Shown one piece after another: positions 42,398 to 54,071 of a DNA stretch of 64,000 bases. Source of the DNA: Nitzschia sp. pyKryTriq1 (taxonomy: Eukaryota; Bacillariophyta; Bacillariophyceae; Bacillariales; Bacillariaceae); NCBI GenBank assembly GCA_956465555.1, contig OY101121.1, positions 2,132,722-2,196,721 on the forward strand, in the 5' to 3' direction. How positions within the stretch are numbered: the first letter of the stretch is position 1; each line of letters begins with the position of its first letter. Position numbers and translations under genes: made by a program. Below the pieces are notes generated by a model, which saw nothing but the letters and a program-made list of their open reading frames with translations, ran no database searches and was not told the DNA's origin.

Positions 42398-42989
42398 GTA
42401 CAAGCAATCGCACCGGCGATGTTTGATTTCCTCTCTTTTTACATCTTCACAATAGTAGTACTCTAGTAGTATATCGTAAATCAGCGAATACCCTAGTAGA
42501 GAGCAGGGTAGTACAACTTCGAGTTTGGTACCAGCAGAGTTCGTAGAGGCGGTCTGTTGCTCGACGATGAGAGCCAGTTTGACCACAACGTATCAACGAT
42601 AGGCGCCTGTGCTCCTTTTGCCTCGGCTCCTTCTAGTCGGCTTGGACGATGAAATACGCGTATGGTTTCACGAAAGTAAAGATTATGTCTTAATGTTATC
42701 CCAGGGAGGACTCGGAGGACATCGACGAGTCGAACTCCAAAATGAAGGCCCCTCCTCACAAGGAGGAAGAGGCTGAAGCAGCAGGAGTCTCCACGTCCAT
42801 TTCCATCATTCAACAGCAGACAACGTTGGATATCTCCCAGCCTTTTAACCCAGGCACAGAACCACACCATGTACTAGGTGTCAACTGACTCTGAAATCAA
42901 TCTAATACAATATAAAATTGATAGAATGAAAAGAGTGAGCTATTTGATATTATTGTTGTTGATTGGAATGTGGTTGAGAAGCTTTTCGG
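42398..42989. other. Intergenic region
   Basis: No gene. CTCTAGTAGTATA and CCCTAGTAGAGAG words lie near 42460-42505, again the intergenic CTAGTA vocabulary. Confidence 0.4.
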
Positions 42990-43265
42990 TTGAGAAGCTT
43001 TTTGAATTTGGTCGGGATAGCGGACAGCTGCAATGGCGCGGATGTCCGCAATCGTCATGGAATGAACGTGATCAATGTCTGCTGTAACATCCGGAGCATA
43101 AAGGTCATGTTCCTGGGCAGCACGACGTAGTGCACGTGCATCAAGCTTCTGTTCTGGAGCGAACTCGACAGTGAACGAGGTTGCTTTCGACGATGATAGA
43201 TGGCGTAGGGCGGATAGGGCTTCGTCCTTGGTAAAGACCGGCAAACCATTAATCTTGATGACATT
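42990..43265 (-). pseudogene. Possible fossil fragment of a repeated, mobile-element-associated gene
   Basis: A short coding-like piece includes VIKINGLPVFTKDEALSALR and TIADIRAIAAVRYPDQ. It reminds me of repeated polyprotein-like sequences in diatom genomes, but I cannot assign a family with confidence. It is a fragment only, with no partner domains or terminal repeats around it. I cannot estimate its age beyond noting that the fragment is still readable. Confidence 0.3.
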
Positions 43266-43998
43266 AGCTAAAAAAAATTACTCTGAGATAAAGTAGCAGA
43301 TGGATTGGCACTGTTCGACGGACTGCCCTAAACTAAATGTATGGCACCAGTGCTGTCCTTATTCCAATGACCTTTACTGACGCAGGTTTTTTGCTTTGCG
43401 CTAATTCTAGTACAGTACGTGCACGGCGAACTTTTCATCGCTCTCCCGCCCCCGCCCGCCCTACCGGTAGTACCGTAAAGTACCTGGCGTACTGTACCGG
43501 TACTGGTGTTCTCTACTGTACTACTACCGTACCGGTATGCACTGTAGCTGCTTGGCCAGGCTACCGGTAATACAGTACTGTAGTACCTGTAGCACAGCAG
43601 TAAAGAATACCGTGGTTGTTCCTATTGACCGAAGAATCATCAGAGTTCACGAGCCAATTGCGGAACATCAAGCAAGAGTCGTCGATCTCAGTGACTAAAA
43701 TACGGTCTGTACGACGGTCAGACTCGATTAGCCGGCAGCGGCTTCATCGATCTGTCTCTCCGTCCGTCCGCAAGAAGACAGCAGGACATCAGCTCACTAG
43801 CAAAAGACAGCAAGAAGAGAGCGCAGCAGTTGATTTTCATTAAAAAGCTGACAGTAGACTACGTACAATCGACGCTTTGGATGTTTTGCTACAGTACTTC
43901 GCTGTGAAATCTTGTGTTGTAACAGTATCACTATTACGAAATTAAGAAGTGCAAAATTGGTGGTGCCTTGGGGTATATACTCCACAACTAAATCCATC
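43266..43998. other. Intergenic region with a TACCGGTA island
   Basis: No gene. GTACCGGTACTG, TACCGGTAGTACCG and CAGTACTGTAGTACC words crowd 43410-43595. Confidence 0.45.
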
Positions 43999-44868
43999 CT
44001 ACGCTGCCCGCGCCGAATGGATAGATGTGCGTCTTTGCCAGCACTGCGGTGCCACACTTGAGGAATCAGTTTTAACAAGCTCCATTTGGACTGCTTGGGT
44101 TGGAGCTACAAACGAAAGTTCATCAAAGTCGTCACTGGCATTTTCTGCTTCGCGTTGGTCTGCAAGTCCCATGATGCTTGCCCACAGCTGTGAGCTCGCG
44201 CTGGCGTCACGGTAGAGGTGCGCAATGTCATCCGCTACTTGGATACCCTGTCGCATTTGCCGATCTTGCTCGGACAATGCAGCTTGGATAGCATCTGATC
44301 GAGTCATCTGCTTTATCAACGCGCGGATGTGTGTGTGCGTTTCAAGTCCGCGAGTATAGTCATTGCTCTTCAGACGATCGCCACGGTCGATCTTGTGGAT
44401 GAGTTTGCAACAGGACTGCGTGATCTCCGCGAATTCTTCTGTTGAATACCATGCCTCGCTGTACTCGGCATCGGAAATTTCCTCCAGAGAGATAGTGGGA
44501 TGGACTTCTACTTGTCTGCAAAAAGAGACGCGCTTCGTTTGCGAGGAGGAGGCAGGGCTATCTGAACTTGACACCGTTGTCGAATCAGATGTTGAGACAC
44601 TGCAGCTGCTACTCATGTCGGTTGACGCAGTAAAAGAGCGCCGCACTGCATTTATTGAAGCCTTTGCAAACCCATTGAAAACGTTGTTACCAAGAGTTTC
44701 GGATTCGCCGCAATTAGATTGGCGAGCACCAAACATGGATGCTACTTTGATCTTCTCGCCACTTCTCTTTCCCCGAGGCTTTGCGATATGACTGCTAAGA
44801 TTAGAGATTGAAAATGCTAGACCAAAGGTGGAGTTTGATTTGGGTTGTTGAGATTGCGACACACACAT
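43999..44868 (-). CDS. Uncharacterised diatom-type protein, paralog C (divergent)
   Basis: A single exon encodes 289 residues from MCVSQSQQPKSNSTFGLAFS. It aligns with paralogs A and B along its length: KRVSFCRQVEVHPTISLEE, then YSEAWYSTEEFAEITQSCCK, then YTRGLETHTHIRALIKQM, then DQREAEN, and the tail SIHSARAA. Identity is only moderate, so this is an older duplicate than A/B. What stays fixed across all three (start MC-V/L-S, VSF core, ITQSCCK, RGLE-HT, SARAA end) marks likely functional elements. No known domain. It is probably a family-specific adaptor or regulator, but that is a guess. Confidence 0.7.
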   Translation of the reverse strand: MCVSQSQQPKSNSTFGLAFSISNLSSHIAKPRGKRSGEKIKVASMFGARQSNCGESETLGNNVFNGFAKASINAVRRSFTASTDMSSSCSVSTSDSTTVSSSDSPASSSQTKRVSFCRQVEVHPTISLEEISDAEYSEAWYSTEEFAEITQSCCKLIHKIDRGDRLKSNDYTRGLETHTHIRALIKQMTRSDAIQAALSEQDRQMRQGIQVADDIAHLYRDASASSQLWASIMGLADQREAENASDDFDELSFVAPTQAVQMELVKTDSSSVAPQCWQRRTSIHSARAA

Positions 44869-46370
44869 GTTGTTTCTATTCTATCAATCGATTGTATGAA
44901 ACGATAGTAAGCAAGGGTGCTCGTCGATGAACAATGTGTGAGAACCACGAACCACGCACGAGAACTCTGAGACAGATAGAAGAATTGTGAGGGATTCTAG
45001 CCATTGTTGCTCCTCCGTCCGGTCCGGGGAACTAATACGGTACGGAACAGGTTCTCCAAGATATATTCCCGCCGGATGTCGTCGAATTCTGCTGCGGCGG
45101 GCAAGCTTGCAAGGGCTCTAATACAAGACGCCCCGAAACATAAATGTTTTAGTCCATCTATCATCTATCTGCTGCAACCACTTCGACAAACGGAAGAACT
45201 AACGACGAACGATGAACCTTCAATATGGGTCAACTTCTACTTCTGTCTGTACAGTTAGTACAGTACAGTAGTTCTACTTTTCGATCCTACCTGTACCGGT
45301 AGCTGGTTCGACTTGCTTGAAGTCTACCAGAGTACGCACGACTCGTAGTAGGATGATGGAGTAATTTGTTTCTTTCGAATTCCAAGCAAATTCTCTTTCT
45401 TTCTACAGTAGCTAGCAGTCTCTACTCTACTCTAGAGTAGAGAGCGAGAGTGGAGCTCAGTTTGAAGATAATTTTTGTGTGAAGGAGCTACAGTAGCAAA
45501 CCCGGTACTGGGATATTGCAGATATCATACTCGCACTATGAGTACTGTTTGTGGAAGTCAGGTTCGCCTCGAGGGTCATTCACAAGAGAAATGATTCGAG
45601 AAGCCATATGTATGATTTGCGATACAAAATATCACCGAACTTGAAGTTATATTAATCCGTCGGATGATAAACAATAGAGCATACTGGCCCCACCATGATG
45701 TTAGGTGTTGTGTCGGGGTTCGCCTTGGAAAACTTCGAACTTTCCTCCAGAAGACAAAGCCGGAGAGCGGGGTCGGTAGGGACATTATCATCTGTGCTAA
45801 AAGGACCTCTACCAGCTACAGGTACGGTTCGTATGTACGGGACTACTGGTACATACAGAACACTGCGTACCCGCGATACCGGTACAGTACCAGTAGGTAT
45901 TGCAGCATGCTGGGCCCGTTTACGACAAGCTGGTTGCAATTGATTTCTTCGACTTCTGCTTCGACTGCGGCGAACCGCGAGGTCCCGAGGTCCGACCTAC
46001 AGTACTGGTAGCGAGCGAAAACCGGTAGTAGACTAGACCTACCGGTAGCGAAAAAGAGCAGGAAAGAAAAAAGAAAGATCCAAACCGTCTTGCGGTCGCC
46101 CCTCACATTGACTTCTTGGACCACATTTTTGGCCAATCGTTTTCAGTCGGGAATGCCATTCCCGCGACTTCTGACACACGAAAGATCTTCGTCTATGTAC
46201 CATAGCACCCACTCATAAACAATAAAACTGACGACGATGACCATATCTCTCACCGCAGCAGCGATCATAGACAGTACTCGCAACTCGCAACTGTCTCCAA
46301 CCGACTGTTTTACTGACCCAAGTCCAAGCGTTGGTCCTATAATACTGGTAGTATATCAAACAACAATAAA
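44869..46370. other. Gene-free region with several short-word islands
   Basis: No gene in 1.5 kb. GTACAG/TACCGGTA words lie at 45240-45310 and 45820-46040, and CTCTACTCTAGAGTAGAG at 45420-45440. The right end holds the promoter of the FTO-ASCH gene. Confidence 0.45.
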
Positions 46371-47380
46371 ATGGGGAAGAACAACAAGCCAAAGAACAAG
46401 AAGAAGAAAACGGCGAATGATGATCATCGTCATCCTCACCATCAACACACCAGCAACTCCCACAAACCCGATACTACCGATACGTCGCGTCCAGCAAACA
46501 ATCCATCTTCATCAGCGTCATCATCGGTCCCTCTTCCTCCCTCTTTTCCTGCTCATTTATCCCGTCCGCCGGATAATGATTTTTTACTGGACCAGCCTCC
46601 CTTTCGAGAATCCTTCCAAGAGGCACTCGAAACCTCCTATGAAGGTTTTGTGGTCGATGATTCAACAACAATGAAAGAAGCATCGGTTCAGAATTGTTTA
46701 GAGGAGATGCAGGCGCAGCATTATTTTCGAAGAGATGTCACGCAACCCTTTGGATTGGGCACCAAGTGCGCCAAGACGTACGTCACAAGATGTTTGGTCG
46801 GTGGTCCAGGAACGACCTACCGATACCTAGGATTGCGCATGTTTGCTCATCCCTGGAAAGAAATAGAAGCAGAAGCATCATCATCTACGAATACGAATAC
46901 TGGCACCAATAAAAAGGAGTATAGCAGCAGCAACAGCAACCGCTATAATACATCCAAGTCGACCATGACGAAAACAGTTGCCACTACCCAGACGATCCAC
47001 CAATTATCGCAACTCTTGTCGGAACGTACCAAGACTCACTTACAGGAACTAGACCAGAAGCGACAACGTCGCGGTGCACCTTTGACGCAAGGCCGATCAT
47101 GTTTTGATATCTGTTTGATCAATTGTATGGACCCATCAATGCAAGGCCTCAAGTCGGAACCATCTCCCACTCTTTCGGATCTGAAAACAACGGTCAGCTG
47201 GCATGCTGATTCGAGTTTGGAACACTATTCGACCATTGCCGTCTATCAAACATTGGTACCAATAATGGACGGCCATGGTGCAACAAAAACGTCACCCCCC
47301 ACTCCAACACCGTCCACAAAGAATTCGAAACGAAAGGGTCGACATCAGCCACAAGAAGCCTGCAGCATGATGGACCAAAA

Positions 47381-47415
<35 letters not shown>

Positions 47416-49142
47416 TGACGACGACGACAAGGGACCAGTGGTACGTGGCCATGCGTGTTACACCCCATGCCGAGGGTCCTACCGTGGGGAGTTTGAAACG
47501 CAAAACATCGCTTCAATCGAGCGTCGATCAGTCCATTCCACCCATTGCAGCATCGTTACCATCTGGATCGGCCTACTATCTTTTGGATGATTTCAACCAT
47601 CATCACCAGCATACGGTATTATTATTGAAAAACGGTCATAATGACAGCAGCGAAACATCGTCCTCATCGTCGTCATGTATTCGATATTCTTGTACTTATC
47701 GCTTACTAAGAGATTCACACAATGTGGAATATATGATTCGGCGATGCCAATCGGCCGTCTCCCAATTTCACAAGAAGGGTCTCAAGTTGTGGCGGTCCGA
47801 GCAGCTACTGTTGACAGATATTGAATCGGAATGGATCCGGCAATTCTACATTCAAGGATCCCAACATTACGATTTACTATGGGAGGCGTACTGGAAAGAG
47901 CCAATGTTGGCGTTGTTGCGGTATTGGAGTCGATTGGAACATCGGACTCAACAAACAATTGACTTGCTTCAACTTGCGGCTCGAGGAAAGTGTTGCCTTG
48001 AAAACAATACTGCTATTTCTACGGGTGGCGGCTGCTCTGGTGATGCGCCGAGCAAGGCCGAGCGCAAGGCACGAGAAAAGCAGAAAAAGGCGCTGGCTAC
48101 CGTTCAAGGTTTACTCCAACGAAGTTCCGAGGACGTGGGCACGATGACGAACAGCAGCAACGTAGATCTGTACGAGTCCATGGCGGAACTCTTGGAGGAA
48201 CGCGCACAGCTCCGAGCATTGTGGGCGAAGCGAGAAAAGGATCACGTGTTTACAGAATTGTCTCCGGAACTACGACCCATACCACTTCCCTTTCGATTTC
48301 TTGGAGATGATAACAAGGACAACAACAACATCAATGGCAATCCCCAGAAATCATCTTCCGTGGAAAGTGCCACGTCTCCGCTGCCGGGAGATCCTGACAA
48401 GCTTCAAGAGCTGGCCGCCACTTTGCGGGCTTACGGAAAAGCCTTTGTGTCTGGACGGCCCGATGATCTACCAATTCTTGAAGTGACAAAAATGTTGAAT
48501 GTGCAAGCATTACCTATCCAAGACAAGAAAACCAGCAGGGCTAATGATGAAGATCCACACGCCAAGGCATTGGACTGGTCTGGCTGGGCCCAACCCCATG
48601 TGTCGTTTGGATTGGAACTGCAAGATCCATGGGCCTCCGCAGTGATGGATGGGCGAAAGGAAATTGAAACACGGTCCTATGATTTGCCACCCGCTCTTAT
48701 CGGTAAGCGAATCTGGATTTTGGAATCGCCCTCTGGCACCGCCGGAGTGAGTGCCATGGGGAATATCATGGACCTCACGGGTGGCAACAAGAGCTGTTGC
48801 AGGGTACTGGGATGGTGCATCTTTACTTCTGTGATTAGGTACACTTCACGAGCTGCATTTGAAGCCGATGAATGCCGTCACCTAGTATCTTCCAACAGTG
48901 GATATGCTTGGAAAGATGATAGGACCAAGCACCTATTTGGGTGGGTAGTTGGAAAGTACGGCCGGGTCGGCAACATCAATGGATCGCCCCCGTCGTTATT
49001 TGTTTCGGCAACTCGTCGAATGAGATCTCTCTTTGAATTGAAACCGCCATCAAGTCACAACAAGCGCAAGTCGGCTGATCGATCATCTCCATCTGGGAAA
49101 AGAAAAGACGGCAAAGGTCCCACAAAGAGAAAAAGGTATTGA
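46371..49142 (+). CDS. FTO: FTO-type 2-oxoglutarate dioxygenase fused to an ASCH domain
   Basis: A single exon encodes 923 residues. After a Lys/His-rich disordered head, residues about 70-470 match the FTO catalytic domain: SCFDICLINCMDPSMQGLKS, then VSWHADSSLEHYSTIAVYQT with iron ligands H278 and D280. PSGSAYYLLDDFNHHHQHTV carries distal ligand H414 in the HQH context. IRYSCTYRLL carries R438 and R444, matching the 2-oxoglutarate-binding arginines. The helical FTO C-domain follows (ESEWIRQFYIQGSQHY). Residues about 740-890 form an ASCH/PUA-like RNA-binding domain (LQDPWASAVMDGRKEIETRS, then GKRIWILESPSG). FTO removes N6-methyl (or m6Am) marks from RNA. FTO homologs are known from vertebrates and marine algae. 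The ASCH fusion suggests built-in RNA recognition. A KRK-rich tail suits nuclear import. Confidence 0.85.
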
Positions 49143-49260
49143 ATGACTGCGGCTATCAATGGACTATGCAAAAATGATATTCATATCGTGATTGCTGTGG
49201 CTACTTTATCATCTCATAAACGACGCTGGCCACGAAGAGGCTAAAGACATCTTTGAGTCA

Positions 49261-50337
49261 CTACGTGAATAAGTTAGAACTAGCAGTAAGTTCCCATAGT
49301 TGTTCGAACGTAGCGACCAATCCACCAGCCTCCACAATACGCTGTCGAAGAAATATGTCGTCCGTAGCTACTATCGTCGTTTGTTCTTGTCGGTGTTCAA
49401 ATAGTTCTGGGAGGTCTCCTTCCAATGAATGACAGACGACATCTCTGTTCAAGAGATGTTGAATCCGTAGCAATGTCTTAGCATCATCGCCAGAAGAAGT
49501 AGTATTAAGCCCAACGAAGACGCAAAAGACGGATTCAGGTCTCATCAATCCCAATCGTCTGACCAATTGCCGTGACCTCCCCGCCCCATCCGAATTACGT
49601 CGAAACACAAAAGCTTCTTTGTGGAGGTTGATACCATCATCCTCGGATGAATGATACTGTTGATGATTCAAAATTCGATCGCATGCTTCTTGTACATCCA
49701 TGGTGCACGTCATATTTTGGTCGGACGACTCATTAGTATCAGAAGATGATGAATTGTCGTCGTTCGACTGCCGCCGTCGCCCTCGTTGTCGTCTTTTCTC
49801 CACAATTTCCACAATCACATTGTCTGCTTCCTCATGGATGGGAGTCACCTTGAGGCCAACCCGATGGGTCAAATTCCATTCCTTACCCGCTAGTCGTTTT
49901 TGTTCATCACCACATTTGCATTTTTGGTCCACTCCAAGCCCATCAAAGTAAATCTCTGCACGTCCTATTATAGCTTGTGTGGCCAATACAAAGCGGTCCA
50001 AGGCTGGTACCAAATGGATTCGATCGCCACAATTTTCGTCGTTGACCACGTGCAGCAAGGATATGCCGGTGTTGGTGGCTGTTGTAGCAGCGGTCTCGTC
50101 GACAGTAGAGCTCAGAAACAACTCTCTATCGAATCGGATAGGACCATTGCATCCATCGACAAGGAACAAAACGCTCCCACAGTCATAGTCATGCCTATCA
50201 TCGTCCTCACCACTCGCCCTGGGGCTGCTCGTTCTTCTCTGGCGAACTTCATCATCACTGTCGTTCCTTTTCTTCCAAGAAGGACCCATCGGAACCAAAC
50301 GGAGGAGAGAATAAAACCAACTGCTACTATCCATCAA
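49261..50337 (-). CDS. NYN/PIN-like domain protein (YacP-type nuclease candidate)
   Basis: A single exon encodes 358 residues. The fold elements are a first strand with acid (VLFLVDGCNGP, D61), a middle VTPIHEEADNVIVEIVE, and a late TIVATDDIFLRQRIVEAGGL followed by FEQLWEL. Spacing and acids (D61, an EEAD-x-x-I, a T-D-D) are those of the NYN branch of PIN-like nucleases, as in bacterial YacP/Rae1. A charged insert (KRRQRGRRRQ and a Ser/Asp run) breaks the centre. It would cleave RNA, metal-dependent. It converges on FTO-ASCH with about 120 bases between stops. Assignment rests on motif order only, so a catalytically dead relative is possible. Confidence 0.55.
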   Translation of the reverse strand: MMDSSSWFYSLLRLVPMGPSWKKRNDSDDEVRQRRTSSPRASGEDDDRHDYDCGSVLFLVDGCNGPIRFDRELFLSSTVDETAATTATNTGISLLHVVNDENCGDRIHLVPALDRFVLATQAIIGRAEIYFDGLGVDQKCKCGDEQKRLAGKEWNLTHRVGLKVTPIHEEADNVIVEIVEKRRQRGRRRQSNDDNSSSSDTNESSDQNMTCTMDVQEACDRILNHQQYHSSEDDGINLHKEAFVFRRNSDGAGRSRQLVRRLGLMRPESVFCVFVGLNTTSSGDDAKTLLRIQHLLNRDVVCHSLEGDLPELFEHRQEQTTIVATDDIFLRQRIVEAGGLVATFEQLWELTASSNLFT

Positions 50338-50615
50338 GCTGTTGTTGTATCAAAACCGAGACGATGTTGTTTTCGATAAGATATGTGCTACAGTAACTAC
50401 AATAGGTAGTAATAGTCATCAACTTTTGAAGCTGCTAAATACTATTATTTTGCATCGAACAAACGGCGAAAAAAAAGATGTAAAAGATATAGATGTGGTC
50501 GAAAGAGTCGTCGCCGCAAGATTCATCCACTCGTGTTTCGCCTGGGCCGCGCGTCTGGCGTGCGTGCGTCATCGTATCTCTCTATAGTATTACTACCGGT
50601 ACCGTATCAGAGAAA

Positions 50616-53002
50616 CTATCGTAGTTTGAGATTCTTCCATTCTTCCGGGAACAGATAATCGGGAATTCGGATATCATGACGAAAGGCATTCTCCAAAAAT
50701 ATATCCGAGGTGTAGGGCCGATCTTGAAAGAAAATAGCTTCACGGGGAACGTCCTCGAGCAGCGTCCATTCCTTGCGCTCGTCGTCCGCTGGAATGACGA
50801 GTGTATAAAGGGTTCGGCCCTCTACCTGTTCGTATCTCAAGATCTCACAATCCACGGATCCATGTTCGAGCCAATCATCATTCCAAGTATCATCTGTGAT
50901 AGTTTCCGGGTGCTTTGCTAACCAGTTTCGTCTGACTTTGTCGTCTTGAAAGTTCTTGTGAAATTTCACCATCAAGTTCGATGGATAATTCCCTTTCATT
51001 TTTTCAAACTCGGTCCGATACACATGATCAAATCGCTGATTCATTTCAAAGGCGGAAACATACGTGTCGGCGCCCTCGACCGGCTTCCATTCTTCCTCGT
51101 GTTTTTGCCATGCTGCCTCCCACTCATCCCCATAGTCCAAGAATATTTCCTCCCCAGGTTCAATGTCCTTGATTGCCACCAACTCCATCGCTAATTGAGC
51201 ACTGCTATAGCTCTCGAATTCCGTCACATTCTTCTTCAACATCTCCGGTTTGTGTTGACTTCGTTCGGGGGCTGCCCATTGGAGTTTTACATTGGCAAGC
51301 GTTTGATTGTGATTGATCAAATGGAAGACTGGCCCATAGGGCGATAACAACATGGTAGAATCCCGATGGCCCAAACAGTAGTTCAAAAGTAGTTGCGGAG
51401 GCCTAGGTCGTTCCTTGTCCCCCGTCACTGGTCCCCCCGGCGGTGCATGTAGCTCGTACATGTTCAAAACTTTCCGATCGGGAATATGAATCAATGGAAT
51501 GGGAAGAATGATGGCCCCTTCTGGCAAATGCCGCGCCGCAAACGCCCCATGTCCCGCCTGACGAATGGTGGATTCTCCAAAATACATGTGATCCGCACAA
51601 ACGCCATTCTCGGCGAGCCATTCGGGACTTCGATGCATTTTTGATTTCTTGAATCCGATCAATGTTTGTTCGTACATGGCCTCATAGTCTTCTTTGGGCG
51701 GCAAGGCTGCCATCGTCGGTGAATCTGTCCAGGGAGAATTCAAGACAAAGGTATCCCATAATTCGGTTGCCACCTGCTCGGACAGTAATGGCTTCGAATA
51801 CGTAGGCTGGGGGGCATTGGGAGGTGGTTGTTCGTCGTCTGTTTTTGTTGTAGTAGCAGCAGGAGCGCTATCACCACCACCTGAGGTACGTCTCGGCCGT
51901 CGACTTTTGTTATTGTTGTTGTTGTCCGTTGGCTGATGCCCCCCGGAGTGGTTCCCAAGAATGTTTTGTCGAAACTTTCGATATAATCGATCGGCTCGCG
52001 CATGATCCCCCCTGACCGGAATCGGTCCTAATATTTTTTTACGACCCAAAAACCACTTATCTCCATACGAAACAAACAATTCTTGTCCCGGATGAATGGC
52101 AACATGATTACTATCATCATTGTCTGATGTTGCTGGCTGTTTTCCTTTTCCTGTGGACAAGTAGTTTTTCTTTGATTTTGCTTTTGTGTATCGACTATGA
52201 TAATAGGTAAAGGCACCGGCTCCGGGATCGCTCCGTCGATGCAAGCCTTGGGGGATGCTGTAGGTTGCATACATTTCATCGGCGTTGACAAAATCCATAA
52301 AGGAATTGGCGGCAGCACCAAAGCCTGGAGACGCCACATTGGTCTCGACAATTCCTAAATTATCCATATACATGGGTTTCGCGTTCTTTTTGGTTTTGTT
52401 TTGTTGGAAAGTAGGAAGTAGGAGCAGAAAAAAGAATCCAAGATTTTTGTGAGAGGAGACAGACAGCAAGAGTAATTCGCTGTAGTAGACTACTCGTAGC
52501 AGTATGGGAGCAGCAGTCACTTCACGTATTTGTTCGTACGTACCCATGTATATTCATCCCATAGAAAAAAGAGACGAGCGTCCTCGTTGTCGTTGTCATT
52601 GCCATCGCCATTGTGTTTGTTCTTGTCCTTGTCCCTGTTGTGCGCCAATATATCCACAATGGGTACCATATGATCTCCCGCCATCATAAAGGGCTGCCCG
52701 GCGGTGAATTCCTTGCCCGCAAACATTCCAATGCCCGTTCCCTCTAACGTCGAAAGCGCCAACCACACTCCACATTCATCATCAGGATTGTTGTTGGACT
52801 TCAATGTGCTGCGGCTGGTGGTGGTGGTGCTGCTACTACTACTGCAAGTACCTTCCGTGTCGTCGGCACAATCCGAGGACGGCCCATCACCTTTTTCTTT
52901 TACTTCTGCTGCTGCAGCTGAAGCTAAAAGTGGAAGAACTTTGCAGCACTGCAGCCCCAAGAGAGTCACGGATGCCACAGCATACAGTCTTCGAAGAATC
53001 AT
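50616..53002 (-). CDS. Secretory double-SET domain protein
   Basis: Two exons (53002-52544, 52385-50616) join in phase 0 to 742 residues; the join reads DEYTWNAKPMYMDNLG. The N-terminus MILRRLYAVASVTLLGLQCC to SAAAAE is a signal peptide. Residues about 80-320 contain one SET-like unit (STLEGTGIGMFAGKEFTAGQ, then SPGFGAAANSFMDFVNAD, then IHPGQELFVSYGDKWF). About 410-590 contain a second (GESTIRQAGHGAFAARHLPE, then HLINHNQTLANVKLQW, then IEPGEEIFLDYGDEW). Each keeps an N-H/A-N type motif and a final G-[ED]E-[IL]F-x-x-Y-G-D. SET proteins methylate lysines, but a secretory signal is unusual for a histone enzyme, so an ER or cell-wall protein substrate (diatom silaffin-type proteins carry methylated lysines) is a thought, not evidence. 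Confidence 0.75.
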
Positions 53003-53437
53003 GGTACTTGTACCGCAGTAATATATATGTTGCAGACGGTGGGATAATGTACTCTAGAGATGATATTGTCTACTTTGAGATTGCGGTACGAAAAGAGACG
53101 CACAATAGCATTTTGCCATGAGCACATCGTGTATTTTTATAATACTGCATACAAGTCGCCACATCTTTTACATCGCTGTACAACAAGCCCTGAAGTCTGA
53201 AGGCAGTGAAAAGGGGCCGGGGAGTGCCGCCACTTTTTGGGAGAGTATGCCCCCCCCAAATGACGCACAACGAAAGGACGACTGAGATTCAATCTTCCGT
53301 GAATGAAATGAATTTGGCGCCAACCTGATGATTCAGCAACGAAGAACGAAGAACCGCGAAGACCAAGACCAAGACCAACGAATCCAACTGTAGACTACAG
53401 TCAATTACACTACACTAAGCTACACTACAAAGCAACC
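53003..53437. other. Divergent intergenic region
   Basis: This lies between the starts of the SET protein (-) and the next small gene (+). No gene seen. A CTACACTA-type tandem lies near 53407-53427 just before the ATG at 53438. Confidence 0.4.
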
Positions 53438-54071
53438 ATGTTGTTTGATCCCCAAAAGGTATTGCAAGAGCAGCAGGAAGCTCAGAGATCACAGAGTTGG
53501 ATTCTGACAAAGATCCATGAATTCAACGCCGCTCACAACCGACTCAAGCACACCGTTCACACGGCATGGCGATATCCCTTGCCGCCATGGGGGCGGGCCA
53601 TTATGGGATGCGTCTACTTTTCCATTCCGGTAGTGGCCGGCTATGCCGTATCGAACTGGGTCGTGACGCAGTCCGAAGCAACTGTGGACAAACGATTCGC
53701 TGATGTGGGTAAGTGCGTGCGGGCGCAGCGTACAGCCACCGTGGTCGTTTTTAGAACCTAATCTAACGATGATTCGTTGTTTTCTTTGAATGGGCAAATA
53801 ATAAATAAATAATAACTATCTAGATACAAGCAATATTCAAGGCTTGGGAGATAAGAAACTGATCAAAGACGAAAGTGGGGAAAGAACGGAACGCGTTGGA
53901 GCTGGGGGTTGGGGTGGTGGGGTCCATCTTGTGACTAGCGATCAGGGAACTCAGGATGTCAATCGAGTGAACTTGGAGCGTTTTCTAAAGAAACAACGGA
54001 GACTGAAAGAAAAGAAAGAACGCGAGGCGATGAAACTAAAGAAAGAAGAGGGAAATACGGATACTTCATAG
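53438..54071 (+). CDS. Small single-helix membrane protein with basic coiled-coil tail
   Basis: Exons 53438-53708 and 53824-54071 join in phase 1 to 172 residues; the join reads RFADVDTSNIQGLGDK. A helical N-terminus (LFDPQKVLQEQQEAQRSQSW) precedes one membrane helix (AIMGCVYFSIPVVAGYAVSN). A Gly-rich stretch (GAGGWGGGVHLVT) and a Lys/Arg/Glu helix follow (RFLKKQRRLKEKKEREAMKL). No family recognised. The mix suits a small mitochondrial or ER accessory protein. Splice sites GTAAGT and CTATCTAG are canonical. Confidence 0.6.
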
